Numbered from the stretch's first letter, positions 52,144 through 62,500 are shown. The stretch: 64,000 bases of DNA from Rhodococcus yunnanensis NBRC 103083 (GCF_001895005.1 NZ_BCXH01000019.1:52312-116311); one strand, 5' to 3'. The notes: generated by a model not told the origin, from the letters alone. Translations and numbers: made by a program.

Positions 52144-53693
52144 GTCGTGTCCTGGCGTTGTGGTGTCCGGATTGGCCTGCTGTCGCAGCGGCTGCCGTGG
52201 CGGACCTGCCCGCGACGCATCCGGTGGCGGTCACCTCGGGCAACCGTGTGATCGCATGCTCGGCAACGGCACGCGCCGAGGGTGTTCGTAGAGGATTGCG
52301 TCGTCGTGAGGCGCAGGCTCGATGCCCGAACGTGCACGTGGCCACGGCGGATTCGGATCGTGACGGGCGTCTGTTCGAGCCTGTCGCAGCCGCTATCGAC
52401 GCTGTGGCTCCCGGGGTGGAGATTCTGCGTCCCGGGTTGCTGATTCTCGGTGCACGTGGGGTCGGTAGGTACTTCGGATCGGAGCACGCAGCAGCCGAGC
52501 GGTTGATCGACCAGGCGTCGAGCACAGGCGTCGAGTGTCAGATCGGGATCGCCGACGAGCTCACGACAGCAGTCATCGCTGCACGTCACGCGGTTGTCGT
52601 TCCACGCGGCGGAGGGGCGAAATTCTTGTCTCCGCTGCCGGTTGCCGAGCTGGCCGCGGAACCGAGCCTCGCTGCGCAGGACCGCGAGGAATTGATCGAC
52701 CTGCTGCGCCGCCTCGGTATCCGCACCATCGGAGCATTCGCGGCGCTCACTGCCGGTGACGTCGCATCCCGGTTCGGGACGGACGCCGTGCTGGCGCACA
52801 GAAGTGCACGCGGCGAACCCGAACGCCCTCCGTCGGCCCGCGCGCTTCCACCCGATCTGAACGTGGAATACCCGTGCGATCCGCCGATCGATCGTGTCGA
52901 TGCCGCAGCATTCGCAGGTAGAGGTATGGCCGAGAAGCTGCACACCAAACTGGCTGCCGCCGGGGTCGCCTGTACACGGCTCCTGGTGCATGCATCCACT
53001 GGGAACGGAGAGAATCTCTCCCGGATCTGGCGGTGCGCCGAACCGTTGACCCCGGAGGGCACCGCGGATCGGGTGCGTTGGCAACTCGACGGCTGGCTCA
53101 CCGGGCGCAGCGAGAACAAGCCGACGGCAGGTATCACCGTTCTGCGTCTGGAACCTGTCGAGGTCGTTGCAGCCGGTGAGCTTCAGTTGGGACTGTGGGG
53201 AAGTGTCGGTGACGAGGACGAGAGAGTTCGACGTGCGCTCGTACGCGTGCAAGGTCTACTCGGTGGCGACTCCGTGAAGATCGGCGTTCTCAGTGGCGGC
53301 CGTGGGCCTGCCGAACGCGTGACGCTTCGGTCGCTGGGAGACGAACTGGTGCCGCAGTTCGATCCGTCGGCGCCGTGGCCGGGAAAGCTTCCACAACCCG
53401 CCCCGGCCGCGGTGATGGAGACGCGGCCCGAGGTGATACTCGAGGACAGCGTCGGTACCCCGGTGCACGTGGACGAGCGAGGCGATTTCGATCGAGTGCC
53501 GACGTTGCTTCGTTGGGGGAGCAAGAAGTGGACGTTGCTGGGCTGGGCAGGACCGTGGTCCGTGGACGAACGGTGGTGGGATCCGGCGATCGGCACGCGT
53601 GGGGCTCGCCTGCAGGTCATCATCGACGGCAATCGTGCCCTGCTGTTGGTCTACGACACCGTCGGATGGCGCGTCGAGGGCATCTACGAGTGA
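52140..53693 (+). CDS. imuB: ImuB, Y-family polymerase-like mutasome hub
   Basis: 517 aa, ATG 52140. Y-family fold, but the N-terminal motif is 'LALWCPDWPAV' in place of the Asp-Met-Asp metal site, so it is catalytically inactive, as other ImuB proteins. Finger/palm segments 'NRVIACSATARAEGVRRGLR' and 'LLRRLGIRTIGAFAALTAGD' are intact. The beta-clamp motif is 'QLGLWG' at about residue 348. The C-terminal domain ('WAGPWSVDERWWDP') is the part that contacts ImuA' and DnaE2. Coregulated with imuA' by LexA. Confidence 0.94.
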   Translation: MSRVLALWCPDWPAVAAAAVADLPATHPVAVTSGNRVIACSATARAEGVRRGLRRREAQARCPNVHVATADSDRDGRLFEPVAAAIDAVAPGVEILRPGLLILGARGVGRYFGSEHAAAERLIDQASSTGVECQIGIADELTTAVIAARHAVVVPRGGGAKFLSPLPVAELAAEPSLAAQDREELIDLLRRLGIRTIGAFAALTAGDVASRFGTDAVLAHRSARGEPERPPSARALPPDLNVEYPCDPPIDRVDAAAFAGRGMAEKLHTKLAAAGVACTRLLVHASTGNGENLSRIWRCAEPLTPEGTADRVRWQLDGWLTGRSENKPTAGITVLRLEPVEVVAAGELQLGLWGSVGDEDERVRRALVRVQGLLGGDSVKIGVLSGGRGPAERVTLRSLGDELVPQFDPSAPWPGKLPQPAPAAVMETRPEVILEDSVGTPVHVDERGDFDRVPTLLRWGSKKWTLLGWAGPWSVDERWWDPAIGTRGARLQVIIDGNRALLLVYDTVGWRVEGIYE

Positions 53694-53716
53694 TTCGAAT
53701 GGTTAGCCTGGGTCAG

Positions 53717-54472
53717 GTGAGTGTGGATGTGGAAGTACTCGACGTCGCGGGAGTCGACATCGCCTATCGCGACTACGGCGGGCTCGATCCGATTCCGGTG
53801 GTGTTGGTGCACGGGATGGGCGGCGACAGCGGTACATGGGATCGATTCGCCTCGGCGCTCGCTTCGGTGGGTCGTCGCGTCATCTCCGTCGATCTGCGTG
53901 GGCACGGGCGCAGCTCTCACGCCGACGATTACTCGTTCGACTCCTTCGGCACGGACATCGCGGCGGTACTCGATCACCTCGGCCTGGAGCAGTCGGATCT
54001 GGTGGGCCATTCTCTCGGCGGATACGCAGTGTCGATCGTCGCGCAGGAACGCCCCCGGTCGATCCGGTCTCTTGTGATCGAGGAGATGCCCATTCCCATT
54101 CGGCCCGGTGATGCGCCACCGACACTCACCGGCCGATTCCCCTCGGTGACCGAACTGTGGCACGCGGGCACGAGCATCATCAGGCATCCGCGTGCGGTCT
54201 TCGCGTTCGATCGCTCGATGACCAAACCTGCTCTGGTGCAGTTCCGTCAGCCCAACTCGCAGTGGTGGGAGAAGCTGTCCGATATCACCGCATCGACGCT
54301 CGTTCTTCGCGGCGGACCAGGAGGGATGATGGACAACAGTCGGTTGGACCTACTGGCAGCGGAGATTCCGGATTGCACCGTCGTGAAATTCCGTACCGGC
54401 CACAGCATCCACCGCGACAAGTACCGCGAGTTCGAGGCCGTCGTGATGCCGTTCCTGATGCGGCATCCTTGA
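53717..54472 (+). CDS. Alpha/beta hydrolase
   Basis: 251 aa from GTG 53717, preferred because a -10 TAGCCT (53704-53709) ends 7 nt before it; GTG 53690, overlapping imuB by GTGA, is the alternative and would give 260 aa. Serine hydrolase: 'VLVHGMGGDSGTWDRFASAL', 'DLRGHGRS', nucleophile 'LVGHSLGGYAVSIVAQ', His in 'FRTGHSIHRDK'. The acid is likely an Asp near 'GGPGGMMDNSRLD'. Substrate unknown. It may also be read through from the SOS-controlled imu operon. Confidence 0.87.
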   Translation: MSVDVEVLDVAGVDIAYRDYGGLDPIPVVLVHGMGGDSGTWDRFASALASVGRRVISVDLRGHGRSSHADDYSFDSFGTDIAAVLDHLGLEQSDLVGHSLGGYAVSIVAQERPRSIRSLVIEEMPIPIRPGDAPPTLTGRFPSVTELWHAGTSIIRHPRAVFAFDRSMTKPALVQFRQPNSQWWEKLSDITASTLVLRGGPGGMMDNSRLDLLAAEIPDCTVVKFRTGHSIHRDKYREFEAVVMPFLMRHP

Positions 54473-54498
54473 CGACGAACACGCCCTACCATGTGCTT

Positions 54499-55008
54499 AT
54501 GCGCCTGGGAAAAAGGGATGTTCGCCTCATCGTGTGGTCAGCGATTTTCGTTGTTTCGCAAGCGAATATCGTGCGATTGCTCGGTTCGGCAGGTCCGCGG
54601 GTTCTGCAGGTACAGACCGCCTGGTCGGCCGATCGTTACCGCCAGGTTCTCGGCAGCATGGACGCCGCCGAGACGGCTCGCTTCCGCAGCCACTACTACC
54701 CGGATTTCGTTCACCCAGCCCTCTACGCCGTAGCTCTACGCGTAGGAGCGGAGCGCCTCGGTGAACTGGCGCCGTTGGATACCGCTGTCGCCCGGGCACT
54801 TGCCGTCGCACCCGTAGTGTCCGCTGCCGGCGACTACATCGAGAACGTCGTCGGGCTGCATCTGCTCGATCACCCCGAGCACATCACCGATTCGCTCGTG
54901 CGGGCGACCTCGGCCGTCAGCATCATGAAATGGGCTCTGGCGCTGGGTTGTTCGGCTTATCTGAGCGCAGGTTTCGGGCGCCTCTGGTGGCGGGCTCTGC
55001 GAACCTGA
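54499..55008 (+). CDS. Conserved hypothetical membrane protein
   Basis: 169 aa, ATG 54499; -10 TACCAT (54487-54492) ends 6 nt upstream (predicted leaderless). Helices at about 10-28, 70-85, 105-122 and 138-158. The central loop 'RYRQVLGSMDAAETARFRSH' with 'YYPDFVHPALYAVAL' and the later 'AAGDYIENVVGLHLLDHPEH' are recognisable from uncharacterised actinobacterial membrane proteins. Its TGA is immediately adjacent to the stop of the convergent acrA1-like gene, with no spacer. Confidence 0.78.
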   Translation: MRLGKRDVRLIVWSAIFVVSQANIVRLLGSAGPRVLQVQTAWSADRYRQVLGSMDAAETARFRSHYYPDFVHPALYAVALRVGAERLGELAPLDTAVARALAVAPVVSAAGDYIENVVGLHLLDHPEHITDSLVRATSAVSIMKWALALGCSAYLSAGFGRLWWRALRT

Positions 55009-57006
55009 TCACCAGTTGGCGCCGGGCACCAGCCTGCCGAGCCTGCGCGCCAATTTCGCGGCGCGTGCGGCAGGCGTCGTCGAGTCGTACTCTCGCACGG
55101 GTGCGGGCTCGGTGGGAAGCGGTGTCACGGTCTTCTCGCCTTTGGCGGCAGCAGAATCGGGGAATCGGCGGTAGAACTGGTGCATCGTCCGGTCCTTGCC
55201 CTTCGGGGTGAAAATGCTGCCGAACTGGCCGAGGGTTCCGAGAGGTGTGTCGATGCGCTTCGGCTTGTCCACCAATGCGCGGATCACCATCGCCGCAGCC
55301 TTCTCCGGCGACGCGACCGGCCCGACGTTCTTGTCACCGGACGGGGTGATCATCGGCGTCGCGACGAGCGGCATGTGTATGGTCGTGAAAGTGATTCCAT
55401 CGGACAGGGTTTCGGCTGCAGCAACATCGGAGAATCCGTCGAGCGCAGCTTTGCTGGCGACATAGGCGGCGAAGCGGGGTGTGTGTCCCTGCACCGAAGC
55501 GCTGCTCACGTTGACGATGTGCCCGAAGCGTCGCTGACGCATGTGCGGTAGAAAGGCCAGCACCAAGCGCACGGCGCCGAAGTAGTTGACGGCCATGGTT
55601 CGTTCGAAATCGTGCAACCTGTCGGTCGAGCGATACAGCGACCTCCGAATCGACCGTCCCGCATTGTTGACGAGCATGTCGACATGACCGTGTTCGCTCA
55701 GGATGCTCTTGACGGTCTGATCGACGGATTCGGTGTCGGTGACGTCGCACGGGTAGCCGTAGGCGTCGCCGCCTCGGGTGCGGATGCCGGCGACGACGGA
55801 CTCCAATTGTTCGGCGCCACGGGCCAGCAGGATGACCGTCGCACCTTTGCGGGCTGCAGCCTCGGCACTGGCCTGACCGATCCCCGAGGATCCGCCGGTG
55901 ATGACGATGTGGCGTCCGACGAGAGGTCCACGTGGATCCTGACGACGAGCACGATTCGGATCGAGATTCTGCTGCCAGTACTTCCAGAGAGTATCGGCGT
56001 ACGCCGCCAATGGGGGCGGCGTGATTCCGCTGCCGCTCAACGACTTCTGCGTCGAAGCGGAATCGAACGTGGTAGGCAGAGTGAGGTGATCGAGCATGAC
56101 CGGCGGCACACCGAGCCGCGACAGCAGCACATTGCGCCCCGTACGAACCGCGTCGAGTCGAGGCGAGACAACGGGCGCGGCAACTGCCCCGGGAACCCCG
56201 ATGACCTTCGCTTTGGATCCCGCTGCTCTGCTGAATGCGGTGTACACCTCACGCATCGACTGAGGTTCCGAGTTGACGAGATGGAACACTCGCTCTCCCG
56301 CTGGGTTGCGAGAAATCAGTTCGACGAGCGCGGCCGCAACGTAGTCGACCGGGACGAGGTTGGTATCCCCGATGTTCGGAACCGTCATCGGTAGAGCATC
56401 GGGAAGTTTGGCCAACTCGGCGAAGAACGGGAAGAAGAAGTAGGGGCCGTCGATCTTGTCGATCGCACCGGTCTCCGAATGACCGAGAATCGCCGACGGC
56501 CGGTAGACCCGCCAATCCGCCGCGGATTCGCGGACCAGTTCTTCCGATTCGAACTTCGTACGGTGATACGCCGTCGGGAACTTCTGGCCTTTGTCGAAGT
56601 CGTTCTCGGTGAACACTCCGTGATGGTCGCCTGCGACTGCGATCGACGAAACATGGTGCACTCTGGCGCCGATGCGTACCGCGAGTTCCACCACCGAGCG
56701 TGTGCCGTCGACATTGGTCGACGACTGCTCGTCCCCGGCGGTCATGTCGTAGATCGCCCCGAGATGAATGATGTGATCGATGTGCTGTGGATCTTCCTTC
56801 AATCCCAGCGCCGGTTCGGTGAGATCGCCGACCAGCGGATGAACTCTGTCCGCACCCTCGAGTTCGGCTACCTGTTGTTCCAGCTTCGCGATCGACTGCG
56901 GGCGAACCAGCACATGGACCTCGGCCGTCCGATCCCTGTCCAGTAGAAGAGGGATGACATTCTGGCCCAGAAATCCCGTACCGCCGGTAACGATGTAGTT
57001 CGCCAT
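55009..57006 (-). CDS. acrA1: Fused fatty acyl-CoA reductase / SDR, AcrA1-like
   Basis: 665 aa, ATG 57004-57006, predicted leaderless (-10 TAAGTT ends 7 nt upstream). Two dehydrogenase modules. An N-terminal extended-SDR/male-sterility domain (about 1-370: 'VTGGTGFLGQNVIPLLLDRD', 'HVSSIAVAGDHHGVF', 'YHRTKFESEELV'). A C-terminal classical SDR (about 375-600: 'VITGGSSGIGQASAEAAARK', 'VNNAGRSIRRS', 'NVSSASVQG', 'YVASKAALDGFS'). This is the architecture of Rv3391, which reduces long-chain acyl groups toward alcohols or wax precursors. A regulator site overlaps its promoter. Confidence 0.9.
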   Translation of the reverse strand: MANYIVTGGTGFLGQNVIPLLLDRDRTAEVHVLVRPQSIAKLEQQVAELEGADRVHPLVGDLTEPALGLKEDPQHIDHIIHLGAIYDMTAGDEQSSTNVDGTRSVVELAVRIGARVHHVSSIAVAGDHHGVFTENDFDKGQKFPTAYHRTKFESEELVRESAADWRVYRPSAILGHSETGAIDKIDGPYFFFPFFAELAKLPDALPMTVPNIGDTNLVPVDYVAAALVELISRNPAGERVFHLVNSEPQSMREVYTAFSRAAGSKAKVIGVPGAVAAPVVSPRLDAVRTGRNVLLSRLGVPPVMLDHLTLPTTFDSASTQKSLSGSGITPPPLAAYADTLWKYWQQNLDPNRARRQDPRGPLVGRHIVITGGSSGIGQASAEAAARKGATVILLARGAEQLESVVAGIRTRGGDAYGYPCDVTDTESVDQTVKSILSEHGHVDMLVNNAGRSIRRSLYRSTDRLHDFERTMAVNYFGAVRLVLAFLPHMRQRRFGHIVNVSSASVQGHTPRFAAYVASKAALDGFSDVAAAETLSDGITFTTIHMPLVATPMITPSGDKNVGPVASPEKAAAMVIRALVDKPKRIDTPLGTLGQFGSIFTPKGKDRTMHQFYRRFPDSAAAKGEKTVTPLPTEPAPVREYDSTTPAARAAKLARRLGRLVPGANW

Positions 57007-57013
57007 GGCCTAG

Positions 57014-57033
57014 AACTTACTCCTAAGTAAGTT
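57014..57033 (-). promoter_or_regulatory. Inverted-repeat operator over the acrA1-like promoter
   Basis: AACTTAC (57014-57020) - N6 - GTAAGTT (57027-57033), perfect 7-bp arms of the kind bound by TetR-family dimers. One arm contains the minus-strand -10 TAAGTT (57014-57019), 7 nt from the start codon, so binding would block transcription. Confidence 0.6.
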
Positions 57034-57051
57034 GGGGGGCCAGCCCGTGAG

Positions 57052-57229
57052 GTGAGCGAATGTCACATCTGCTCACTTTTGCTGGAGCGAATGTCACCTT
57101 CAGTACTTCGATCGGAGCGAATGGCGCACCGGGTCACTCAGAGTGACCGTCTGTGACATTCGCTCACTCGAAGGTGACCGAAGGTGACATTCGCTCACTC
57201 GAAGGTGACCGAAGGTGACATTCGGTCAC
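57052..57229. repeat. Cluster of gagcgaatgtcac repeats in both orientations
   Basis: Six copies of a 13-15-bp element. Direct: 57052-57066, 57085-57098, 57115-57130 (diverged). Inverted (gtgacattcgctcac): 57153-57167, 57184-57198, 57215-57229. The inverted copies form an exact 31-bp period (unit gtgacattcgctcactcgaaggtgaccgaag). Direct and inverted halves could pair into a large cruciform. It fills the gap between the mmpL and acrA1-like genes. Confidence 0.85.
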
Positions 57230-57271
57230 CCCAGAGGTCCCAGAAGCCCAGAGTCACCGATGGGCGAGCGC

Positions 57272-59401
57272 TCAATGCCCGATACCCACTTTTTCGTGGA
57301 CCTTTTTCATCCATGCGGGCGCCCACCAGTTCGCCTCACCCATCAGTTTGACGAGCGACGGGACGAGAAGCATGCGGATGATCGTGGCGTCGACGATGAG
57401 GGCGAGGATCATGCCGAGCCCGAGGAATCGCATGATCGACAGATCCGAGATGGTGAAGGCGCCGGTGACGACGATGAGGATCAAGGCCGCGGCGGTCACG
57501 ATGCGTCCGGTGCGCTGGGCGCCGATCACCACTGCTTCCTCCGTCGTCGCTCCTGTTGCGCGGGCTTCGACCATGCGTGACATCAGGAACACCTCGTAGT
57601 CGGTCGAGAGTCCGAAGACGACCGCAAGGATGAGGACGACGAAGGTCGCTTCGAGCGGGGCGGGCGTCACGCCGAGGAAGTCGGCGCCGTGACCTTCCTG
57701 GAACACCCAGGTCAGTACCCCGAACGTGGCGCCGAGGCTGAGCCCGGCCATCAGTACGGCCTTGACGGGAAGCACGATCGAGCCGAATGCGAGGAACAGC
57801 AGAATCAGCGTGGAGATCACCATGATCGCGATCATGACGGGCAGCCATTTCGCTACCGCGGCGTTGCCGTCGTCGACGAGGGCTCTGCCGCCTCCGACGA
57901 GTATTTCTGTGCCGTCCGGCGGCGTCATCGCGCGGAGTCCGGCAACTGCGGCGCTGGTCGAGTCGACCTCGGTGCTTCCTTCGGCAGGCTCGCCGTATGT
58001 GGCCTGAAGGACAACGAAATCCTCGGCGGATCCGGTGAACTCGACGCGCGCGATCCCGTCGACGGCCTGGGCCTGACGGGTGACGTCGGCGATCGGGGCG
58101 CCCTGTGGTTTGGTGCCGTCCGTTCCGCGGAGTACGACGACGGCGCCTTCTCCGGTGGACTCGAACTCGTCGGCGAGTGTCTCGACGGCGACGCGTGCAG
58201 GGTCGTCCTTGGGGAGCGCGGTGTAGTCGACCTCGCCGAGTGTCACTTTCAGAATCGGCGCGGACAGCACGAGCAGTCCGGCGACGATGACGACGGCGAC
58301 GATGCCGGGCTTGCGCATCACCCGGGTGACGACGCCTCCCCAGAACTTCTGCGCGCGAGCTTCACCGCGATCGGAGGCGCTCTTGCTCCAGGTCCAGGAA
58401 TTGATGCGCGGTCCGAGAATCGCGAGCAGGGCGGGCACGGCGGTCAGCGACAGGATTGCCGCTCCCGCAACGGCTGCCATCGCACCGAACCCGAGCGACT
58501 TGATCACCGGCTGGGGGAAGACGAGCATGCCCGCGAACGCGCAGATGAGTAGAAGGCCGGAGAAGACGACGGTTCGTCCCGCTGTGAGTACGGTCCGCAC
58601 TGCGGCATCGGATGGAGTTCTACCCGCCCGCATCTCTTCGCGGTATCTGCTGACGATGAACAGCCCGTAGTCGATGGCCAGCCCGAGTCCCAGTAGCGAG
58701 GCCACGTTGATGGAGAACGAGCTGACCTCGGTGACGGTCGTCAGTGCACGCAGGATCGCGAGAGCGCTGACGACGCTGAGAATTCCGACGAACACCGGGA
58801 CCGCGGCCGCGACCACGCCTCCGAAGATCACGATCAGCAGGATCAACGTGATCGGGATGGCGATGGCCTCCGAGCGAACGAGGTCGTTCTGGAGTGTGGT
58901 GCTGAACGAGACTCCGACGACCGAGCCACCGGCGAACTGCGATGTGACTCCGGGTACTTCGAGCTGGGGCGGAAGGTCGCCGAAGGTGGCGAACGTGACA
59001 CCGGAATTCGGTCCGAGCGTGACGGTGGCGAGCGCTTTGGTTCCGTCCTTCGACACGAGGAACTGTTTCGTGGCCGTGTCGGCGGTCCAGTAGGAGGTGA
59101 CGTTCTCGACGTTGTACGTGCTCTCGAAGTCGTCGAGGACCGCGGCGACGTCGGGGGCGATGTCGTCGATGGTCTTGCCGTCGGGCGCGGTGTAGATGGC
59201 AACGATGTCCGGTGTCTGCTGGCCGAGGCCTTGAACGAGTGAGCTGACCTGAGCTGCTTCGCTGCCCGGGTCGACGAAGCCGCCTTCGCTGAGCTTGCCG
59301 AACACACCGAGCCCCCATACTCCGCTGAGTGCGACGAGCACGACGGCAATGGTGAGCACCCAGCGCTTCCTGGAAACGACGAATGAAGCCCAACGTGTCA
59401 C
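57272..59401 (-). CDS. MmpL/RND-family transporter
   Basis: 709 aa from GTG 59399-59401, preferred over an upstream ATG because CCGGAG precedes it and the protein then starts at 'TRWASFVVSRKRWVLTIAVV', the normal membrane entry. Duplicated 2 x 6-helix MMPL architecture with two large external loops. Proton-relay Asp-Tyr pairs in 'GLAIDYGLFIVSRYREEMRA' and 'FGLSTDYEVFLMSRMVEARA'. MmpL proteins export lipids or small molecules. Placed upstream of, and in the same direction as, the acyl-CoA reductase; they may act on the same lipid product, which is inference. Confidence 0.92.
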   Translation of the reverse strand: MTRWASFVVSRKRWVLTIAVVLVALSGVWGLGVFGKLSEGGFVDPGSEAAQVSSLVQGLGQQTPDIVAIYTAPDGKTIDDIAPDVAAVLDDFESTYNVENVTSYWTADTATKQFLVSKDGTKALATVTLGPNSGVTFATFGDLPPQLEVPGVTSQFAGGSVVGVSFSTTLQNDLVRSEAIAIPITLILLIVIFGGVVAAAVPVFVGILSVVSALAILRALTTVTEVSSFSINVASLLGLGLAIDYGLFIVSRYREEMRAGRTPSDAAVRTVLTAGRTVVFSGLLLICAFAGMLVFPQPVIKSLGFGAMAAVAGAAILSLTAVPALLAILGPRINSWTWSKSASDRGEARAQKFWGGVVTRVMRKPGIVAVVIVAGLLVLSAPILKVTLGEVDYTALPKDDPARVAVETLADEFESTGEGAVVVLRGTDGTKPQGAPIADVTRQAQAVDGIARVEFTGSAEDFVVLQATYGEPAEGSTEVDSTSAAVAGLRAMTPPDGTEILVGGGRALVDDGNAAVAKWLPVMIAIMVISTLILLFLAFGSIVLPVKAVLMAGLSLGATFGVLTWVFQEGHGADFLGVTPAPLEATFVVLILAVVFGLSTDYEVFLMSRMVEARATGATTEEAVVIGAQRTGRIVTAAALILIVVTGAFTISDLSIMRFLGLGMILALIVDATIIRMLLVPSLVKLMGEANWWAPAWMKKVHEKVGIGH

Positions 59402-59503
59402 TGAAGATCTCCGGCTCTTGTGGAAGGGGGTGTCTCTCGTTCGTGGCGAGCCTATCGGTGGATGGGTGGTCGATTGATTCGTGTCGGTGGCTCGAGGTCT
59501 AAT

Positions 59504-59519
59504 GGGAACATACGTTCGA
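59504..59519 (+). promoter_or_regulatory. LexA (SOS) box upstream of dnaE2
   Basis: GGGAACATACGTTCGA matches TCGAAC-N4-GTTCGA at ten of the twelve specified bases, with the right half perfect. It lies 23 bp before the dnaE2 start. Confidence 0.8.
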
Positions 59520-59542
59520 TGAATCATTCAAGGGGGTGAGTC

Positions 59543-62500
59543 ATGGGTTGGAACGACGGCCCGCCCACGTGGTCGGAGATGGAACGGGTGTTGTCCGGCC
59601 GCCCGGCCTCCGCGAAGCCCGAGGTTGTCGGTGACGGCGGTGACAGTCCGGCGTGGTCACGCAAACGCGGGGCCTACGAGAAGGAAGTCTCTCGTCCGTC
59701 GCGCACAACGACGGCGTACACGGAACTGCACGCCCATTCGGCCTTCAGTTTTCTCGACGGTGCGAGCCAGCCGGAGGACATGGTCGAGGAGGCGGTGCGT
59801 CTGGGTCTCGAGGCCATCGCCATCACCGATCACGACGGCTTCTACGGCGTCGTGCGCTTCGCCGAGGCGGCGAAGGCGCTGGGAATCGGAACGATATTCG
59901 GCGCGGAGTTGTCGTTGGGAACAACTCGGTCGCGGGCAGGCGAGCTGGACCCGGACGGTACGCATCTTCTGGTGTTGGCGCGAGGTCAGGAAGGGTATCG
60001 ACGGCTGTCGAGAGAAATCGCCGCTGCGCATCTGCGGGGCGGGGTCAAGGGAAAGCCGCACTACGATTTCGACCAGTTGTCGAATGCCGCCGGTGGGCAC
60101 TGGCAGATACTCACGGGGTGCCGTAAAGGTCATGTGCGGCGTGCGCTCGATGCAGGCGGGGTCGACGCGGCCGATGCAGCGCTGGGCGATCTCGTCGAGA
60201 GGTTCGGTGCCGATCGCGTCAGCGTCGAACTCACGTGCCACGGAATTCCCGAGGACGACGAGCGCAACGACGCGCTTGCAGAATTGGCTCGACGCCACGG
60301 CCTTCCGATCGTCGCCACGACTGCCGCGCACTATGCGACGCCCAGGAGTCGTCGCCTCGCGATGGCGATGGCTGCCGTTCGTGCTCGGAGCAGTTTGGAC
60401 GATGCCGCCGGGTGGCTTGCGCCGACCGGCGGGACACACCTGCGGTCGGGTGCGGAGATGGCGCAGTTGTTCGAGCAGTATCCCGGTGCCGTGCAGGGTT
60501 CGGTGGATCTCGGCCGTGAATGTGCATTCGATCTGCAGCTGATCGCGCCCAAGCTTCCGCCGTTCGACGTGCCGCCGGGGTATACCGAGATCAGTTTTCT
60601 GCGCAGGCTCGCGCTCGACGGTGCGGCTCGTAGATACGGCACACGGCAGTCGCATCCGTCGGCGTACGCGCAGATCGAGTACGAACTCGACATCATCGAA
60701 CAGCTCGAGTTTCCCGGGTACTTCCTCGTCGTGCACGATATCGTCTCGTTCTGCAAGACACACGACATCCTGTGTCAGGGAAGAGGATCGGCGGCCAATT
60801 CGGCTGTCTGCTACGCGATCGGGATCACCAACGTCGACCCGGTGGCGAACAAATTGCTGTTCGAGCGATTTCTCGCACCCGAGCGCGACGGCCCACCCGA
60901 CATCGATGTCGACATCGAGTCCGATCGGAGAGAGGAGGCCATTCAGCACGTCTACGAGAAGTACGGACGTTCGTACGCGGCGCAGGTCGCGAACGTGATC
61001 ACGTACCGGGGGAAGTCCTCGGTACGAGACATGGCACGTGCTCTCGGATTCTCGCAGGGGCAACAGGATGCGTGGAGCAAACAGGTCACCAGATGGTCCA
61101 AGGTCGGAGATCAGGACGACAGCGACATCCCGCGGCCCGTTCTCGAACTCGCGCAACAGATCGAAGGGTTTCCTCGTCATCTCGGGATTCATTCGGGCGG
61201 AATGGTCATCTGCGACCGGCCGATCGCAGACGTGTGCCCTGTCGAGTGGGCGACGATGGCGAATCGCAGTGTGCTTCAGTGGGACAAGGACGACTGTGCT
61301 GCAGTGGGATTGGTCAAATTCGACATGCTGGGACTCGGCATGCTGTCGGCTCTGCACTACATGATGGATCTGGTCGCCGAGCACAAGGAAATCCACGTCG
61401 ATCTCGCCGACATCGACTTGAGCGAGAAGGCCGTCTACGACATGTTGCAGCGAGCCGATTCGGTCGGTGTGTTCCAGGTCGAGTCCCGTGCACAGATGGC
61501 GACGCTACCCAGGCTCAAGCCGTCCGAGTTCTACGATCTCGTCGTCGAAGTGGCGTTGATCAGGCCGGGACCGATCCAGGGAGGCTCGGTTCATCCGTAC
61601 ATCAAACGCCGCAACGGCCTCGAACCCGTCACGTTCGATCACCCGTCGTTGAAGAAGGCACTCGACCGAACCCTCGGTGTGCCCCTCTTCCAAGAACAGT
61701 TGATGCAGATGGCAATCGACGTCGCGGGATTCAGCGCGGCCGAGGCAGACCAGTTGCGTCGTGCGATGGGGTCGAAGCGATCACCGGAGAAGATGAGCGA
61801 GTTGCATGACCGATTCTACGACGGCATGCGCACGCTGCACGGCATCACCGGTGACGCTGCCGATCGCATCTACGAGAAGCTGTCCGCGTTCGCCAATTTC
61901 GGTTTCCCCGAAAGTCATTCGCAGAGTTTCGCCTCTCTCGTGTTCTATTCGTCGTGGTTCAAGCTGCATCATCCCGCCGCGTTCTGTGCTGGTCTGCTCC
62001 GCGCGCAACCGATGGGCTTCTATTCACCGCAATCGCTCGTCGCCGATGCGCGGCGCCACGGGGTTCAGGTGCACGGCCCCGACGTCAATGCCAGTTCCTG
62101 GTACGCCGACCTCTCGGGCGGCGGTCTCGAAATTCGGATGGGTCTGTCCGATGTGCGGCACATCGGGCAGGATCTCGCCGAACGCATCGTGGAAGCGCGA
62201 GTGTTCGGCGGCCCGTACACCTCCTTTCTCGATCTGACCGGAAGGGTCGAACTGTCGACGGCGCAAGCGGAGTCCTTGGCTACTGCGGGGGCATTGGGAT
62301 GTTTCGGAATCACCAGACGCGAGGCGCTGTGGGCGGCAGGGGCGGCCGCGGGGGAGCGCTCGCATCTGCTGCCAGGGCTCGGTGCGTCGACTCGTGCACC
62401 GGTACTTCCCGGGATGAGCGATCTGGATCTTGCGTCGGCCGATGTCTGGGCAACCGGGGTCTCACCCAATTCTTACCCGACGCAGTTCTTTCGAGACCGA

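Noticed and set aside
57153..57229. Regular 31-bp repeats considered as a CRISPR array
   Set aside because: Two and a half contiguous copies without unique spacers, inverted copies nearby and no cas genes.
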